64,000 bases of DNA from Fomes fomentarius. Taxonomy: Eukaryota; Basidiomycota; Agaricomycetes; Polyporales; Polyporaceae. How positions within the stretch are numbered: the stretch's first letter is position 1; every line of letters starts with the position of its first letter. The position numbers and the translations under genes were made by a program. The stretch lies in assembly GCA_022606135.1 (NCBI GenBank), contig JABYQN010000001.1, positions 4,712,001 through 4,776,000 on the forward strand. Reading direction: 5' to 3'. Under the pieces are notes generated by a model, which was not told where the DNA came from, searched no databases, and saw nothing but the letters and a program-made list of their open reading frames with translations. This document shows positions 1-10,770 of this stretch, piece after piece.

Positions 1-282
1 GAGACGCTGGGCTGTGACATATAACGTGTGAGGGCGTAGCGTCACCGTCACGCGCCGCTGGAAGCAGAAGCTGATCGACGCGGTTCAACATGCGCTTCTT
101 CGCGGGATTCCCGCGTTCATTTTGGCTGACGACTCGCGACGCGACATGACGGCTGCTCTACGCGTCTCCCTTCCCAGGTCACCGACGGCGTAGTCATACT
201 ACCTCTACTCATCCCGAGCCCTCAACTACTAGTTCTCGGAATTCCCTCTTGCGCTGATATCAGGAATACGGATCTGTTGCAA

Positions 283-1402
283 ATGATGAGCGCAGAATTC
301 CCGCGAGCAGCCCGCCAACGCTCCACAAGGATACACCTTCCAAAGGAAGCGTACGACATTCTGAACGGTATACTACTCATACTAGTAGATCTCGAGTCGC
401 TAATTGTATCTTCGCCTTCCTTCATCAGATTACTTCTACAACATAACTCGGTGGCCCACTGAACGAGCTCGCGAGGAACTCGCAGAGCGCGTGCGGGCGA
501 TCCCCGGCGGCCAGCATTACACCGCGGCCCACGTGTATCGCTACTTCGCCAATTTGAAATCAAAGCTGAAAAGTGCGTCTGTGTTATCACAATGCAACAC
601 CCTGCGCGGATTTGATGTGCTGAACTCCGCCTATGCTTAGGACATGGCGCCGATGGGCCATCACGAATTGACACACAGGGTCCGTCAAAAGCTGCCATGC
701 TTGAGGTACTGCTCAAGGACGACCCGAACCCGTCTCCCGAGGTTGCGCAGATCTGGGCTGAACGACTTGGAGGTGGGGTGACTGTTGAGCAGGTCATTAC
801 GTACGCGTTCCTTCATCCGCGCAGGAGCGCACAACAGGAAGGAGACCATTCTGTGAGTGCGCTCACGCTACCACACTGAATGACCATGTTCTGACACTAC
901 CTCACCAGCCTACCCAAGGGTGCTCGCCTCAGTCTATCGAACTTTCGGCTTCAGCCGCATCCGATCGTTCTACGCTCCTGCCAGAGAGTCCCAAATCTCC
1001 AGATGATCCTCCACTTTCACCCGGCGCCGTTCCCGACGTCCCCAGAGAACCTCTCGAAAACAGAGACCTTCCCCAAGTTTCGGAAGTCCCTAAATCACCC
1101 AAAACCATGCCAGTGTCAAAAGGTGGACACATAGCTTTCCTACCCTCGGCCCAGACCTTGCTGATACCTCCACTCTACCACTTATGTACAGAATCCCACA
1201 GCTGCATACAGGCACTCTCGGAAGCGCAGACGAGCTCGAGTCTACCATAAATGTGGATCCTCTCGAGCTAGCAATGCGTCTCCACAGCGCGCTCTCAAGC
1301 GCCTACCCACCAGCGGACTCGAGTACCCCTCGATGTCCGCGATCGTTTGCAGAGCTCGCGCGATGGCTTGACGGACAGCAAGATACGACGATGGAGTCCT
1401 GA
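283..1402 (+). CDS. HDL-1: divergent homeodomain-like protein
   Basis: Five exons (283-367, 429-572, 641-852, 909-1122, 1212-1402) join in phase to 281 codons; the last intron (1123-1211, donor GTGGAC) is the least certain. Residues about 20-80 form a three-helix homeodomain-like unit: helix 1 with ILNDYFYNITRWP, helix 2 with ERAREELAERV, helix 3 with HVYRYFANLKSK. The usual WF.N.R of the recognition helix is YF.N.K here, so Trp48 is lost while Phe49 and Asn51 remain. A second conserved block contains NPSPEVAQIWAERLG, followed by a Ser/Pro-rich linker and a C-terminal block (LHSALS, then ELARWL). The same blocks recur in HDL-2, -3 and -4 in this window. A nuclear, DNA-binding role is inferred from the fold only. 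Mating-type HD proteins are the nearest well-known relatives, but the key residues differ. Confidence 0.7.
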
Positions 1403-1701
1403 TACGTCGGTGTGTGCTGAGTCATTTCTTGTTGGTCTTCCCATATCATATTTCTCGCTCTCTTGCTGTTCTGCCAACTGGCGTGGTTGTGATACGAATC
1501 CTACTATCGAATTGCTGTATACTCTACCGTCGCTTCCTCTGCACTGCCCCGTGCCATGATATTGAGATTGTCACATGTACTCTTAGCTAGCAAGTTTCCA
1601 GTCGTACAGTACAGTACCCACCAAATTCCCATCTTTTGACTCTCCCATCCGAGCACCAGGGCACCAGGATGAGGATCGCACATTTACAGCGTATTCGTAC
1701 C
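1403..1701. other. Convergent intergenic gap between HDL-1 and HDL-2
   Basis: The two family members point toward each other with about 300 bp between their stop codons. I see no gene or repeat here; presumably it holds both 3' UTRs. Confidence 0.5.
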
Positions 1702-2876
1702 TCACCGTTCCACACTCTCAGGCTCGAGTCCAAGGTGTGCATATGCACCCGCAGCAATGGCATCCAGTAGTGCAGTCGAGAATGCGTTCTGCTCTTCAAT
1801 CCAGCGTCCGAGCTCTGCAAGCGTCGTAGGACGACCCACCTCATCATCATCACCGCAGCGACACAAAGCATCGAGGTCGAGCTGCGCAAGAGCACTTCGG
1901 AGTGACACAGCTAGGATGTAGTAATTATCAAGCGGAGCTGAGACTCGCGCCTCCTCAGGGTTGTGAGGGCTTATAATGAGCGCACGGGCTGGGTCTCCAA
2001 GCGAGGCAACATCTGTGGGCGCGATCACCGTGAGATGGGAGGGCAAATCCTGGGCGGACGACATACCATGTTCGAATGCGTACACGGAGTCTGGTACCTC
2101 ACCTGCAGAACTCACCTCCGCCTCGCCGCACCATTGAAGTGGGAGCTGAGCAGTAAGCGACACGGGAGAGATGTACCCTTCTGGCGTGTGTATCTCGTAT
2201 GGCGATGCCGCCGGGGGCGTTTTCTCATCATGATCTGAATCGGCGGGTATGTCGTCCTTCACATGTATAAAATACAGAACTTGGATACAAGCAACCGAAC
2301 ACTCACTTCTTTCATAGGTTCGACGTGATGTGCTTGTGTTGCATCATTGCCAGTGGCAGCAGCTAGCCCCGGAGTTTCCGATGTCTCGACCAAGGCTTCT
2401 ACCAGTGAGCTCGGGTCTTCGTCTGAAGTTTAAGATCGCATAGCGGTACCATGAGGGTCAGGGCCGAAGACATGACCCAATGTCAGGCCATAGGGTCATA
2501 TCAGCCACCTGGAATTAGAAGAAAGGAAGACTGCGAGGCAGAGGGATAACGTACCATCATTCCTCTCCTTCGCGCGCATGTTCCCAAAGCACTGTGTAAT
2601 AGGGACAGACCTCAGTCTCCGATCTGCAAGTTGATCGCGTTCCGGCTCTTCAGAGAACGCGCTGCAAGTTAAGTAGTGTACTGTATCCACTTGATACGAT
2701 GGGCCTGACGGCGAGAGGAAAGGAGCATGAGAGAAGGGCAGGGACGCGGACTCGCGTAGACCCTCCTGTCACCGGCTAATCAGAGACCGGCGTCTATCTG
2801 CATTCCACTCATGTTTCTCTTGAGTCAACCACGACGTCCATTGTGTCCAGTCGATGGAATCGGGTCCTTCATCCAT
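1702..2876 (-). CDS. HDL-2: divergent homeodomain-like protein
   Basis: Four exons (2876-2773, 2661-2555, 2422-2307, 2256-1702) join in phase to 293 codons. The homeodomain-like part is split by the first intron: helix 2 carries EPERDQLADRRLRSV and helix 3 carries TQCFGNMRAKER, which keeps Phe49, Asn51, Arg53 and Lys55 of a homeodomain but has Cys where Trp48 should be. The C-terminal block (LRSALAQL, then LAELGRWIEEQ) is the one shared with HDL-1, -3 and -4. The NPSP/IW block of HDL-1 is absent. The middle is acidic and Pro/Ser-rich. It lies tail-to-tail with HDL-1. Exon 1 is the weakest part of the model; it rests on a good ATG, matching phase and a GTGACA donor. Confidence 0.6.
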
Positions 2877-4346
2877 TTGCTAGTAGGTCAACATGTCCTA
2901 TATTATCTTGCTAAAGCGATTGATGCTGCTAGGTGACGCCCATTCTTGGTGTATGCGCAGCAGTTCGTGGGTGATATCACGATCTTGGTGTATGCAAGGA
3001 AACATGCCGCAGTCGAGTTATTGTTGATGAACTCTATGGTCGCGGGCAGGAGCAAATACTTTGGTCTCAGATATCCGAAGGTAGGAGCGTCACCATCTTC
3101 TATCGTCGTATCTGGATGACACTCACGTGCTTCGGTAACTGACGTGCTCGTGAACAGTCTCGGTGACAACCCATCGATAGCTACAACCTACGATCCCTTA
3201 ATAGGGAGGGACTGTGCTCGGGCAACTTCTGTTAGCCATATACATTCTTCAGCACCTGCCAGCGTAGTATCGCCCACCAGTGGTGAGCGAGCTTTCTTCC
3301 TCCATCTAACCCACCGACTGGTCTGACAACCAATACCTTGCTCTGACGCAGCTTACAAGGAGACTCAGTGTTGTCTGGATGCGGTTGTATTTGATGCCGC
3401 TCATGACTTGCGATGATGTCACTCCACGTCACACTGAGCTCCAGGTCAGCTTCGGGCCTTTGGGTGTGCACAGTGGATACTGATCCCGAACTTTGTGATT
3501 CTAAAGATATGTTGCTTTCAGCGAAGATCAGTATCCGATCTAAGTACCTCTGAGTCGTCTCAGTCAACATATAAGAGACTGGATTGTGCCAGTCCGTCGG
3601 TTTCCTCATAGCGACGACGAAGAATCAACCGGGCCTATATGCAGGTTAGTCAGAATCCCGAGTCTATGGGTGAGTTGTCTCATTGGTCGTGGCGTTGTAC
3701 CCTTCCGGATTGTTCAGACTGTCTTGCGGGAAATTTGTTCGGGAAGTCACGGTCTACACGCTCTTTGACCATGCCAGCGACCTATACGACGATACGTCGT
3801 ACGTCCGATCTATGGTGAGTTGCTCCGTCGACTTCGTATCGCGCTTGTACGAACTTTCCTCGTGGCCTAGGTATAGACAGGCTACTTATTAAACCCTGGC
3901 TCTACAGAGCTGACGACGACTTAGCTCCTGTACACTACCTCTAACACCGCGGCTGACGTATTGATGTAGTACAACGCGAAACGGCCCGGGGCTACATTCG
4001 ACTCGGCGGCCTTCCAATATTACACTGGTGAGTGTCGCGATTGTACCCCTGGATGTCAATTTCATAGTGTTCGTGGTGCAGGTCAGCGCGGCGCATAGGA
4101 AGAAGCTCGGTAAGGCTTTGCGGAAATCGACGAACTATGCAGAGTCGAGACAATGGTGACCTTGACGTACAAAGGCAAACAAAGGGATAGACCTCGTTCC
4201 GTTTTAGGATTACTAGGGAAACCACTACGAGCTACCTAAAGTACGTCACACGGTCTCCTGTCTTGTCAATTGAACTCACTGGTACCGCCTTGCATCCATC
4301 GGACCTTTGATGTTAGATACGTCCGTCGTGCCATGATTCACCGACA
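2877..4346. other. No confident gene
   Basis: A 125-codon open frame lies on the minus strand at 3232-3609 and an 88-codon one at 2903-3169. Neither shows a motif I recognise or convincing splice partners. The stretch probably includes the 3' UTR of the seven-TM gene to the right and the promoter of HDL-2. Confidence 0.35.
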
Positions 4347-6057
4347 TCATCGGGTAGACACCCGCGGCCCCTTGCAGATTGTTAGTACTTGACCAGTCCA
4401 TTGGATGTGCCATCGTGGGCGCAGTAGAGGGCCCATCTGGTTGTTTGGCCCGCAAGTCGACCAAGATGGCCTCCACGGTAGAGGGAAACTTCGGAGGTTG
4501 CGGACGTAGCTGGAATCGCCCATCACCGATTTGGGAGGGGTCCATCCGGCATTATCCCCAGTCGAGGCTTTGCTCAGTGCTGATACGATAATGACGAGCG
4601 TCGGATACATGCCCTGCCATGGTACGGTGACGTTCGCGGATTAGTCGCTTACGTTGGGTCATAGAGAGGGTAATTGATACACACTATCAGAGGAATGACG
4701 CATCCTGCCATGGCGTAGTAGAATCCGTAGGGGAAGGCGAAAGTGTTTGTTACCAAGAACTGGTATACAATAACGAGGACCTAGGATGTTCTTACATGAG
4801 TCGTCACCTGCTTCGACAAAGATGTGGACGTCCTCACCCATAGAGTACAATACAACAGACCTGACTCCACTAGAAGCAGGAGTGTACGCTCGACCTGCGT
4901 CCGCATGGTGCCTTGCGTGAGATGAGCCCGGACAAGACGTCTATGTTGCCTGAGGAACGGAAATCTCGCTGTTTAGTCACTCGTTAAGGGCGAGGAACTT
5001 ATCACTCACCATGCCTTCAATCCAATGAGGGACGTCGCGACGAGATTGGTGACAAGAGACAGGATTGCCGCAGCTGTCCCCCATCCATCTCCACCGAAGA
5101 GAGCGCCTGCGTATGTGGTGATGGTTTCGTCGAACGTAGACGAAGCAGAATTGGAAAGGAATATAGCAGATGCTCGCGGAGGCGAGCACACGTCTCTCGA
5201 ATCAACTATCGCGGTAACTGACCAAGCCCGTTTCAGGGTCGATATCTCAGCGGTAAGGAGAAGACACACCAGCGGTGGCGAGTAGCATGATCACGCCCAG
5301 AACCTGCACGGCTCTTCGATTTTTCCAGAGTACCCAAGCTCGCCACCATACGATAGCGTCTCCGACGACTACCTGCCAGGCATGGGCACAGTGAGTACTA
5401 TATAGAGGTCATACGGCAGCACTTACACTGATAGTGAGGGCAATGGTCCCTGCACACCCCTGGGCTTGGACGGGGATCGAGCCTTGCATGGCACCCCAGT
5501 CCCCACCAGTAGTGTCGCAATCGACAAACGGCACGAAGTCGTCTACGGGGTCGAAGATACAGTTCGAAATGTTCTGCAGCCAGGCCGCAATCATCGCGAT
5601 GTCGTTGTTCATGACGTTATGCCTCCCAAATGCGACCCTGAGAGTGAAGATCCAATACGCGGTCGTTGAAGACCACATGAGAGCGATAGCGAGGAGCATA
5701 ATGACCGTGCTTCTCTGCCGGAGACCCTTCACCCTTTATTGGTGTCAGTAACATAGTGCGCGAAGCACTGCCGTTAAAGAGTCCTTACGCCAAGATACGT
5801 GTTGCTACAATCGCAAGGATGGTGAAGAAGCCTGATCCGATAGACCAGTCAGTCGTTGTATAGTATACCGCAAGCATAGATGGGTTCCGCTTACCGAAGA
5901 ACGCCGTCAAGATGGCGGTCTCTATGAAGCTTTCCTTCAGGTTCCCGCTATCCACACCCAATGCAATGATTGTTTCATCAGCGACGCGGTTAACGATGGT
6001 CGAGGCATTGATAAGATTCCATCGAGGTATAGTGAACGTCGTAGGCGAAGGGTCCAT
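4347..6057 (-). CDS. Seven-TM membrane protein A (agaricomycete WWRAW family)
   Basis: A multi-exon minus-strand gene for a polytopic membrane protein of unknown function. Successive exons encode a hydrophobic first helix (FIETAILTAFF), STVIMLLAIALMW, a large Cys-containing loop, the signature GDAIVWWRAWVLW, a helix with LVTNLVATSLIGLKAW, a basic loop leading into LLVESGLLYCTLW, then a last helix MYPTLVIIVSALSKA and a cytosolic tail. This order and these signatures match protein B at 7.3-9.0 kb. Introns have clear GTAAGC, GTAAGG and GTGAGT donors. The start at 6057 (MDPSPTTF) is preferred over the in-frame ATG at 6129 because a TATA-like CTTATAGA lies near 6165. The tail is ambiguous: a more natural Pro-rich reading frame continues to 4276, so an extra intron or an indel may sit near 4545. 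I know of no established role for this family. Confidence 0.65.
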
Positions 6058-6129
6058 GGGAGTAGTGATGGGAGGTACTAGGGTGCCCCAGATGAATGGA
6101 TGGGCTATAAAGAAGGTGCGCAAGCGCAT

Positions 6130-7285
6130 AGAGGGGAGTTAAAACTAGTATGATAGTGATCTATAAGTCTCCTAGGCCATCGGAGAGGACGACTGCTGGC
6201 CAATATGAGGCAAGCAGCACGCCCTGTTCATTCATCCCACGCTACTGATCAGCGCGCCGCTCGCATCACAACATAACATGTCAATTAGTGTCATCAGTAC
6301 TGACCAGTAGCTCTGCGCAAACACTACCAATCCTCCGTTGAACACGGCCTCGCGATACACATTGAATGTGCACAGCGACGTGCTACTCCTAGTACTTCTG
6401 GAAGATGTCGTAGAGATTTGAAAAATACTGCCTCGCCTGAACAAGGCAGTGTCCGAACTGACGATCTGTCAATTATAAATCGCTACGGACGCTAGCGTGA
6501 CATTGCGCGTGCCTTAGTGCATAGTAGTGAGATGTTCTGAAGAGTCATTAGGAAACGTATTCTCGCCATTTGCAGAACTTCTTAGTTGCGGCATCGAGTT
6601 GAACTACTGTACTTCGGTCTGAAGTTCGATTCGGTACCACAGCCGCTTGTTTTGGCCAGGAGGCCCAGGACCCGTCCATATTTCTTTTGCAAAGCCGTCC
6701 ATATCATTGTGAAGATGGAGCATTTCTGGTATGCTGCTAGACATGTACTAATTAACGCTGGCCATAAGTCAGAATGAGCGATAGGTACTTGATAGTGCCA
6801 CTCACCTGTCATCGAATTCGGCCCTACCGCAACTGAGAGTGGAGGTATGCCAGGTCTAGATGAGAGAGGCGATGAGGAAGAAGCAGAATCGCGGACTGTG
6901 TTCCAGTCATCTCTGAGTTGCAGGCTGGGGGTGGGATGAGTGGATATCGTACGGGGAGTCGCCGACGGACCCGTGCGCAACTCGAACGATCACCAGAGGC
7001 GTTAAACGTTGACGCCAGCAGCCTAAATAGGAATACGAAGCACCGCTGCATTGTTCGCCGCCGAGTTGGCCGAAGAGGCTCATCTACCGCAAAGCTGCCA
7101 GTGTGGAATGGGAATTTACAGGAGCATGTATGCTGGTATACGTGATATATATATAGTACTCCTATCTAGCAGTAACCGCACAATTCAGGCTCCTTGATCT
7201 CCGGACGTTGATTGGGGGACCAGGCGGATTCGTTCTCCTCCGGATCCTTTGTCATGAAGCGGTCCTTGCACGAACACAATCCATG
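6130..7285. other. Unassigned stretch, possibly a small or relic minus-strand gene
   Basis: A strong TATA run lies at 7145-7157 (minus-strand sense), followed by an ATG at 7051 and a 132-codon open frame at 6582-6980 with a good GTGAGT donor inside it near 6810. I could not join these into a protein I recognise. It may be a small hypothetical gene or decayed sequence between the two seven-TM copies. Confidence 0.3.
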
Positions 7286-8974
7286 TCATACAGGGAGTGG
7301 TGGGAGCGAGCGCAGGACTCGGACAGTCAAGCTTCCTTCCTCTTCTAGTGCTGCATTTTCTGGGGCTGCATTGGAATCACGGCAAATACCCGGTATCCCG
7401 GGGTTTGATATCGCACTTGTTGAGAGCGGTGCTACAGTGTCAACGTGCCCTCCAGCGGTATGAATAGCACGGGGCTTGGTGGGTCCGGTAGGTAGGCCAG
7501 GTTCTGTTTGGGTAAATGCAAAGCTAGACTCGCAGTGCAGCTTGTCAAGCGCCACCAGAATGATTATGAGGGTCGGATATATAGCCTAGGCAAATATGAG
7601 CACACGACCCTTTCACAGCAGCAATAGTCTCACAATGAGGGGTATGAGGCACCCTTTGATAAACGTCATAACTCCAGCGGGATATTGAAAACCATCGCTG
7701 TACTGAAGCTGGTATCCGAAAACCAAAGCCTGTCATATCATGCAGTGAGTATACACAAGGAAACTCAATTGGGAGCATACCCAGATGACGCAGTAAACAA
7801 TCCCGGACTCCAAGAGTATTGCCAGGATTTTCTCTGCCCGAGTACGTCTGCTTCCAACTTTCAGGTATCTCCGTACTGAGTCCCTGTGCTCCCTGTCCGA
7901 GAAGTGAAAGGTAGGTATTAGTGTTCTGGTTCGCAAAGAGTTAACAAAACTTACAATGCTTTCATTCCAACAAGAATGGTGGCAGATATATTCGTCACTA
8001 GTGTGAGTACTGATGCTGCCGATCCTGCCTGGTTTCCTGAGAAGAGTGTTCCTGAGGTTGTTGTTGCTTGTTCATTGAACCTATCGGTCGATAGCACCAT
8101 ATCGTAACTGTATTCACAGGTATGCGCAGTGTCGACTGCTCCACAAACTAGCCATCTTGGGTTACCCTATGCATGACATCAGCACTTGAGGGTCACGTAC
8201 CAAAAGTAGCCAGTGCTAATGCAACATATAGGAGGAGAACACCACGACTACTCCTCCATAAATTCCATGCACGCCACCATACGATCGTGTCGCCAATGAG
8301 GACCTACGTAGATGATCTATATTCAGCTTAAATTGAATAGTGTGTGTAAGCGGAAAGGACAAACATTGAGTGTGAGAACAGCTGTTCCCGTACAATCTTG
8401 GATTGGCCGACCCTTCCAACTCAAGTATGATGCATATTGGATACCCGGGCCGGTGAAGCTAGCCCATAGATTTGGAGGGTATTCGTACAATATCTCAACT
8501 ATACTGTCAGCCTGAGTTTGAAATACGTTTAGTTGATCTTGAAAGCGACTCTGTGTTGCCAAGTGATCATATATCATTGTACTCCAGTAGATGCCAGTGG
8601 ATGCATATAACAGGGAAATTCCCAGTAGCATCACCCGTACTGATAAGTTCTTGACCCCTTTGCAGCTTGAATTTCTTGTCAGGATCCAACTTAGTGGAAT
8701 ACAGGAGAACATACCTCAGTAGCCACAGCGAAGCTGATGCCATGAGTGTCAAGACCCCTAGGAACAATCAGCAGGCTGAAGTGTTCCTTTGGTAAGGGAG
8801 CAACTGACCAAAGAGTGAAGTACATAGGGTGACTTGGATGAATTGCAGTTGAGTATCGGGTAGTAATTGTGAGCTGATGTCTGAGTTAAAGGCTTGAAAG
8901 CTGCACATTGTCCGTAAAACTGCTGGAACTTCATCATCTATCTCCTGGGGCCCGCAGTATAAGGCGAAACTCAT
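7286..8974 (-). CDS. Seven-TM membrane protein B (agaricomycete WWRAW family)
   Basis: This is the paralogue of protein A and is read more cleanly. It starts at the ATG at 8974 and runs through about eight exons. Hydrophobic segments in order: VTLCTSLFG joined to VLTLMASASLWLL; VRVMLLGISLLYASTGIYW; GDTIVWWRAWNLW; GVLLLYVALATF; SVLTLVTNISATILVGMKA; ILAILLESGIVYCVIWV; IYPTLIIILVALDKL. The tail is short, Pro/Thr-rich and ends at 7286. The WWRAW.LW and LLESG.(V/L)YC.(I/L)W signatures are common in agaricomycete genomes as expanded families of unknown function. Topology predicts seven helices with an outside N terminus. Orientation and spacing relative to protein A indicate a tandem duplication. 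A sensor or receptor role is conceivable but there is no direct evidence. Confidence 0.7.
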
Positions 8975-10194
8975 CAGAGTATGTCGGTTTAGCGCAGACG
9001 TGGAGGTGAGTGTGGGTTATCAATCTCGCGAGAGTAGAGTGCGTCTTAAAGTATATCTCTCGTGGCTTATATATTGCGGCACTTTGACAACCGTGGGATA
9101 TCATTTATAGCATCACCGTAGTTGTGACAGTGGAGGCGGAGCACCATAAGTATCATACTTGTCCAAATCAGACCACATCATACTCTACAGCGTCGCTTCT
9201 GAGCCGGTATTACCACAGCATATACATCATGAGGTACGAGTGAATCAATGGTCATCGCCATCTGGTATACATGGGGACTCTGGTCAGATTTTGGGTCGTA
9301 TTTGGACCTAGTGGCATAACGGTGAACGCTGAATGAAGATAGCTATCACCCTGATAGACTATAGTTGATTGAATCAAACCAGAAGACATGCAAATGAACA
9401 CGAAGAGGGAGAGAGATACCGCAGCGAGGTCGACATGGGTACCATGGGAGCTATGTGCAACTGACGCTAGCGCTGGCCGCTGGTTGTGACAGATGAGAAC
9501 AATCTCAGAACCTCATGGTTTCCTCGGAGTCAGTCCATCATCACCTGTCATTTGCAATAGGAAGGGGGAAAAGTTTACATGACAGCGTTGGGCTAGAGTA
9601 TGTCAGGAGTGAACTTTGCCTTGGATACGAGTCTTCTCTCGAGGTAGATAGAATTCATTGACCCCTCTCCGTAGCACCTTGTAGCGCCTCGGGTGGGCCA
9701 GAAGGCAGTACATTGCACCCCTCTGTGCCGTGAATGCAGTGTCTGCGCAAAGATGGCAAGGATGGCATCACTTATGAGATGCTCCATTAGAAACGGGGCT
9801 GTCCTTGGATGGTCTTCCTTGTTCTGTGATCGAGAGTGAGGTTACCGCAAGTCCAGATATGTGCAAGTTATAGCCTACCAGGTAGGAGAATAGATCATGT
9901 GTCTCTGTACCACACAGCCATCTGCCAGCCGAACCATGAGAACGCATTCAGAGGCTTCACAGCCAGATCCGAAGACGTTCTGCTGCGCCTGCTTCGTTCG
10001 TGCCTCACGGGACCCTCTTCAGGAAAACGAGTACCATCTATGCCGACCGTGATACAGTGACTCTCAAATGACAACTAGAAGGCAATACACATGAAGAGAT
10101 AGATAGATATCACCCAGACAGTTCAACCGCGCATCTCGTACAGCCTTAGACACATTTGTGACCCGAAGCCCCTATGTAGGCCACAAATTCGAAC
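8975..10194. other. Gene-poor intergenic stretch
   Basis: Only short open frames with no recognisable motif occur on either strand. It separates the seven-TM pair from the WDR48 relic. Confidence 0.4.
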
Positions 10195-10770
10195 TTGGGG
10201 GGCTGCCGCTCCTTGATGGGCACACATCCGATGTGGAGGATGCGGTGGATGAACGGGCTTGCACCAGTAGCGCATGGCGCGGCCTACGGACGGCAAGGAA
10301 TATGTCGAGTGGGAGGACCATTGTCATTGCACAGAACCTCATGCTGCTCGTTCGGTTGGATTCGGGACTCGTGTGTGCACGCAGAAAAGAGTTATCCTCA
10401 AAGGAAGAGCATGGTGTTGTGATGGTGCCGATGCATGCGATCGTCGACTCCAAGTCCTCTGTAACTTACCCTAGACCCATCAAAGCTGTCGGCACGACGG
10501 AGAAGGTTCTCACAGTGAGGTTTGAAATGTTCAAGTTGACTGTGCCACGATACCTTCATATCAGCCGAGAAAATGACACACAAAGCGCTAGCACGGGCTA
10601 CGTACGTGTTCGAGAGCTTGCGCAGTATGTCTCTATCTGACTCCTGATATGACAGGAACGTAGTCGTCATGATCCATACCATCGACTCTCCATCGTGCAC
10701 TCGAGGAACCACAGTGGTGTAGCTTCCGTTGATGGATCCGACATGACCTAGATATCCAAAGCATTGAAAG
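10195..10770 (-). pseudogene. Decayed DNA copy of the WDR48 3' end
   Basis: The minus strand matches the last part of the WDR48-like gene at 19.6-20.3 kb. Shared landmarks in order: PLWFLEC (intact gene PLWLLEC), SYQESDRDILRKLSNT ([16 protein letters not shown]), HESRIQPNEQHEVLCND ([17 protein letters not shown]) and VLPLDIFLAV ([11 protein letters not shown]). It contains at least one frameshift between the LCND and VLPLD blocks, in-frame stops and an internal deletion just after LAV. Sequence at the positions of two WDR48 introns is kept, so this arose by DNA duplication rather than by retrocopying. The 160-codon plus-strand frame at 10158-10640 is antisense to it and not a gene. Confidence 0.75.

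Noticed and set aside
283..2876. Mating-type A locus (HD1/HD2 pair)
   Set aside because: The recognition helices lack Trp48, both genes have an unrelated C-terminal domain, they are convergent rather than divergent, and the usual flanking MIP and beta-flanking genes are not seen.
4347..8974. STE3-type pheromone receptors
   Set aside because: The helix signatures (WWRAW, ESG..YC) belong to the uncharacterised agaricomycete family and no STE3 motif is visible.
10158..10640. 160-codon plus-strand open frame
   Set aside because: It is antisense to the WDR48 relic and shows no protein-like pattern of its own.
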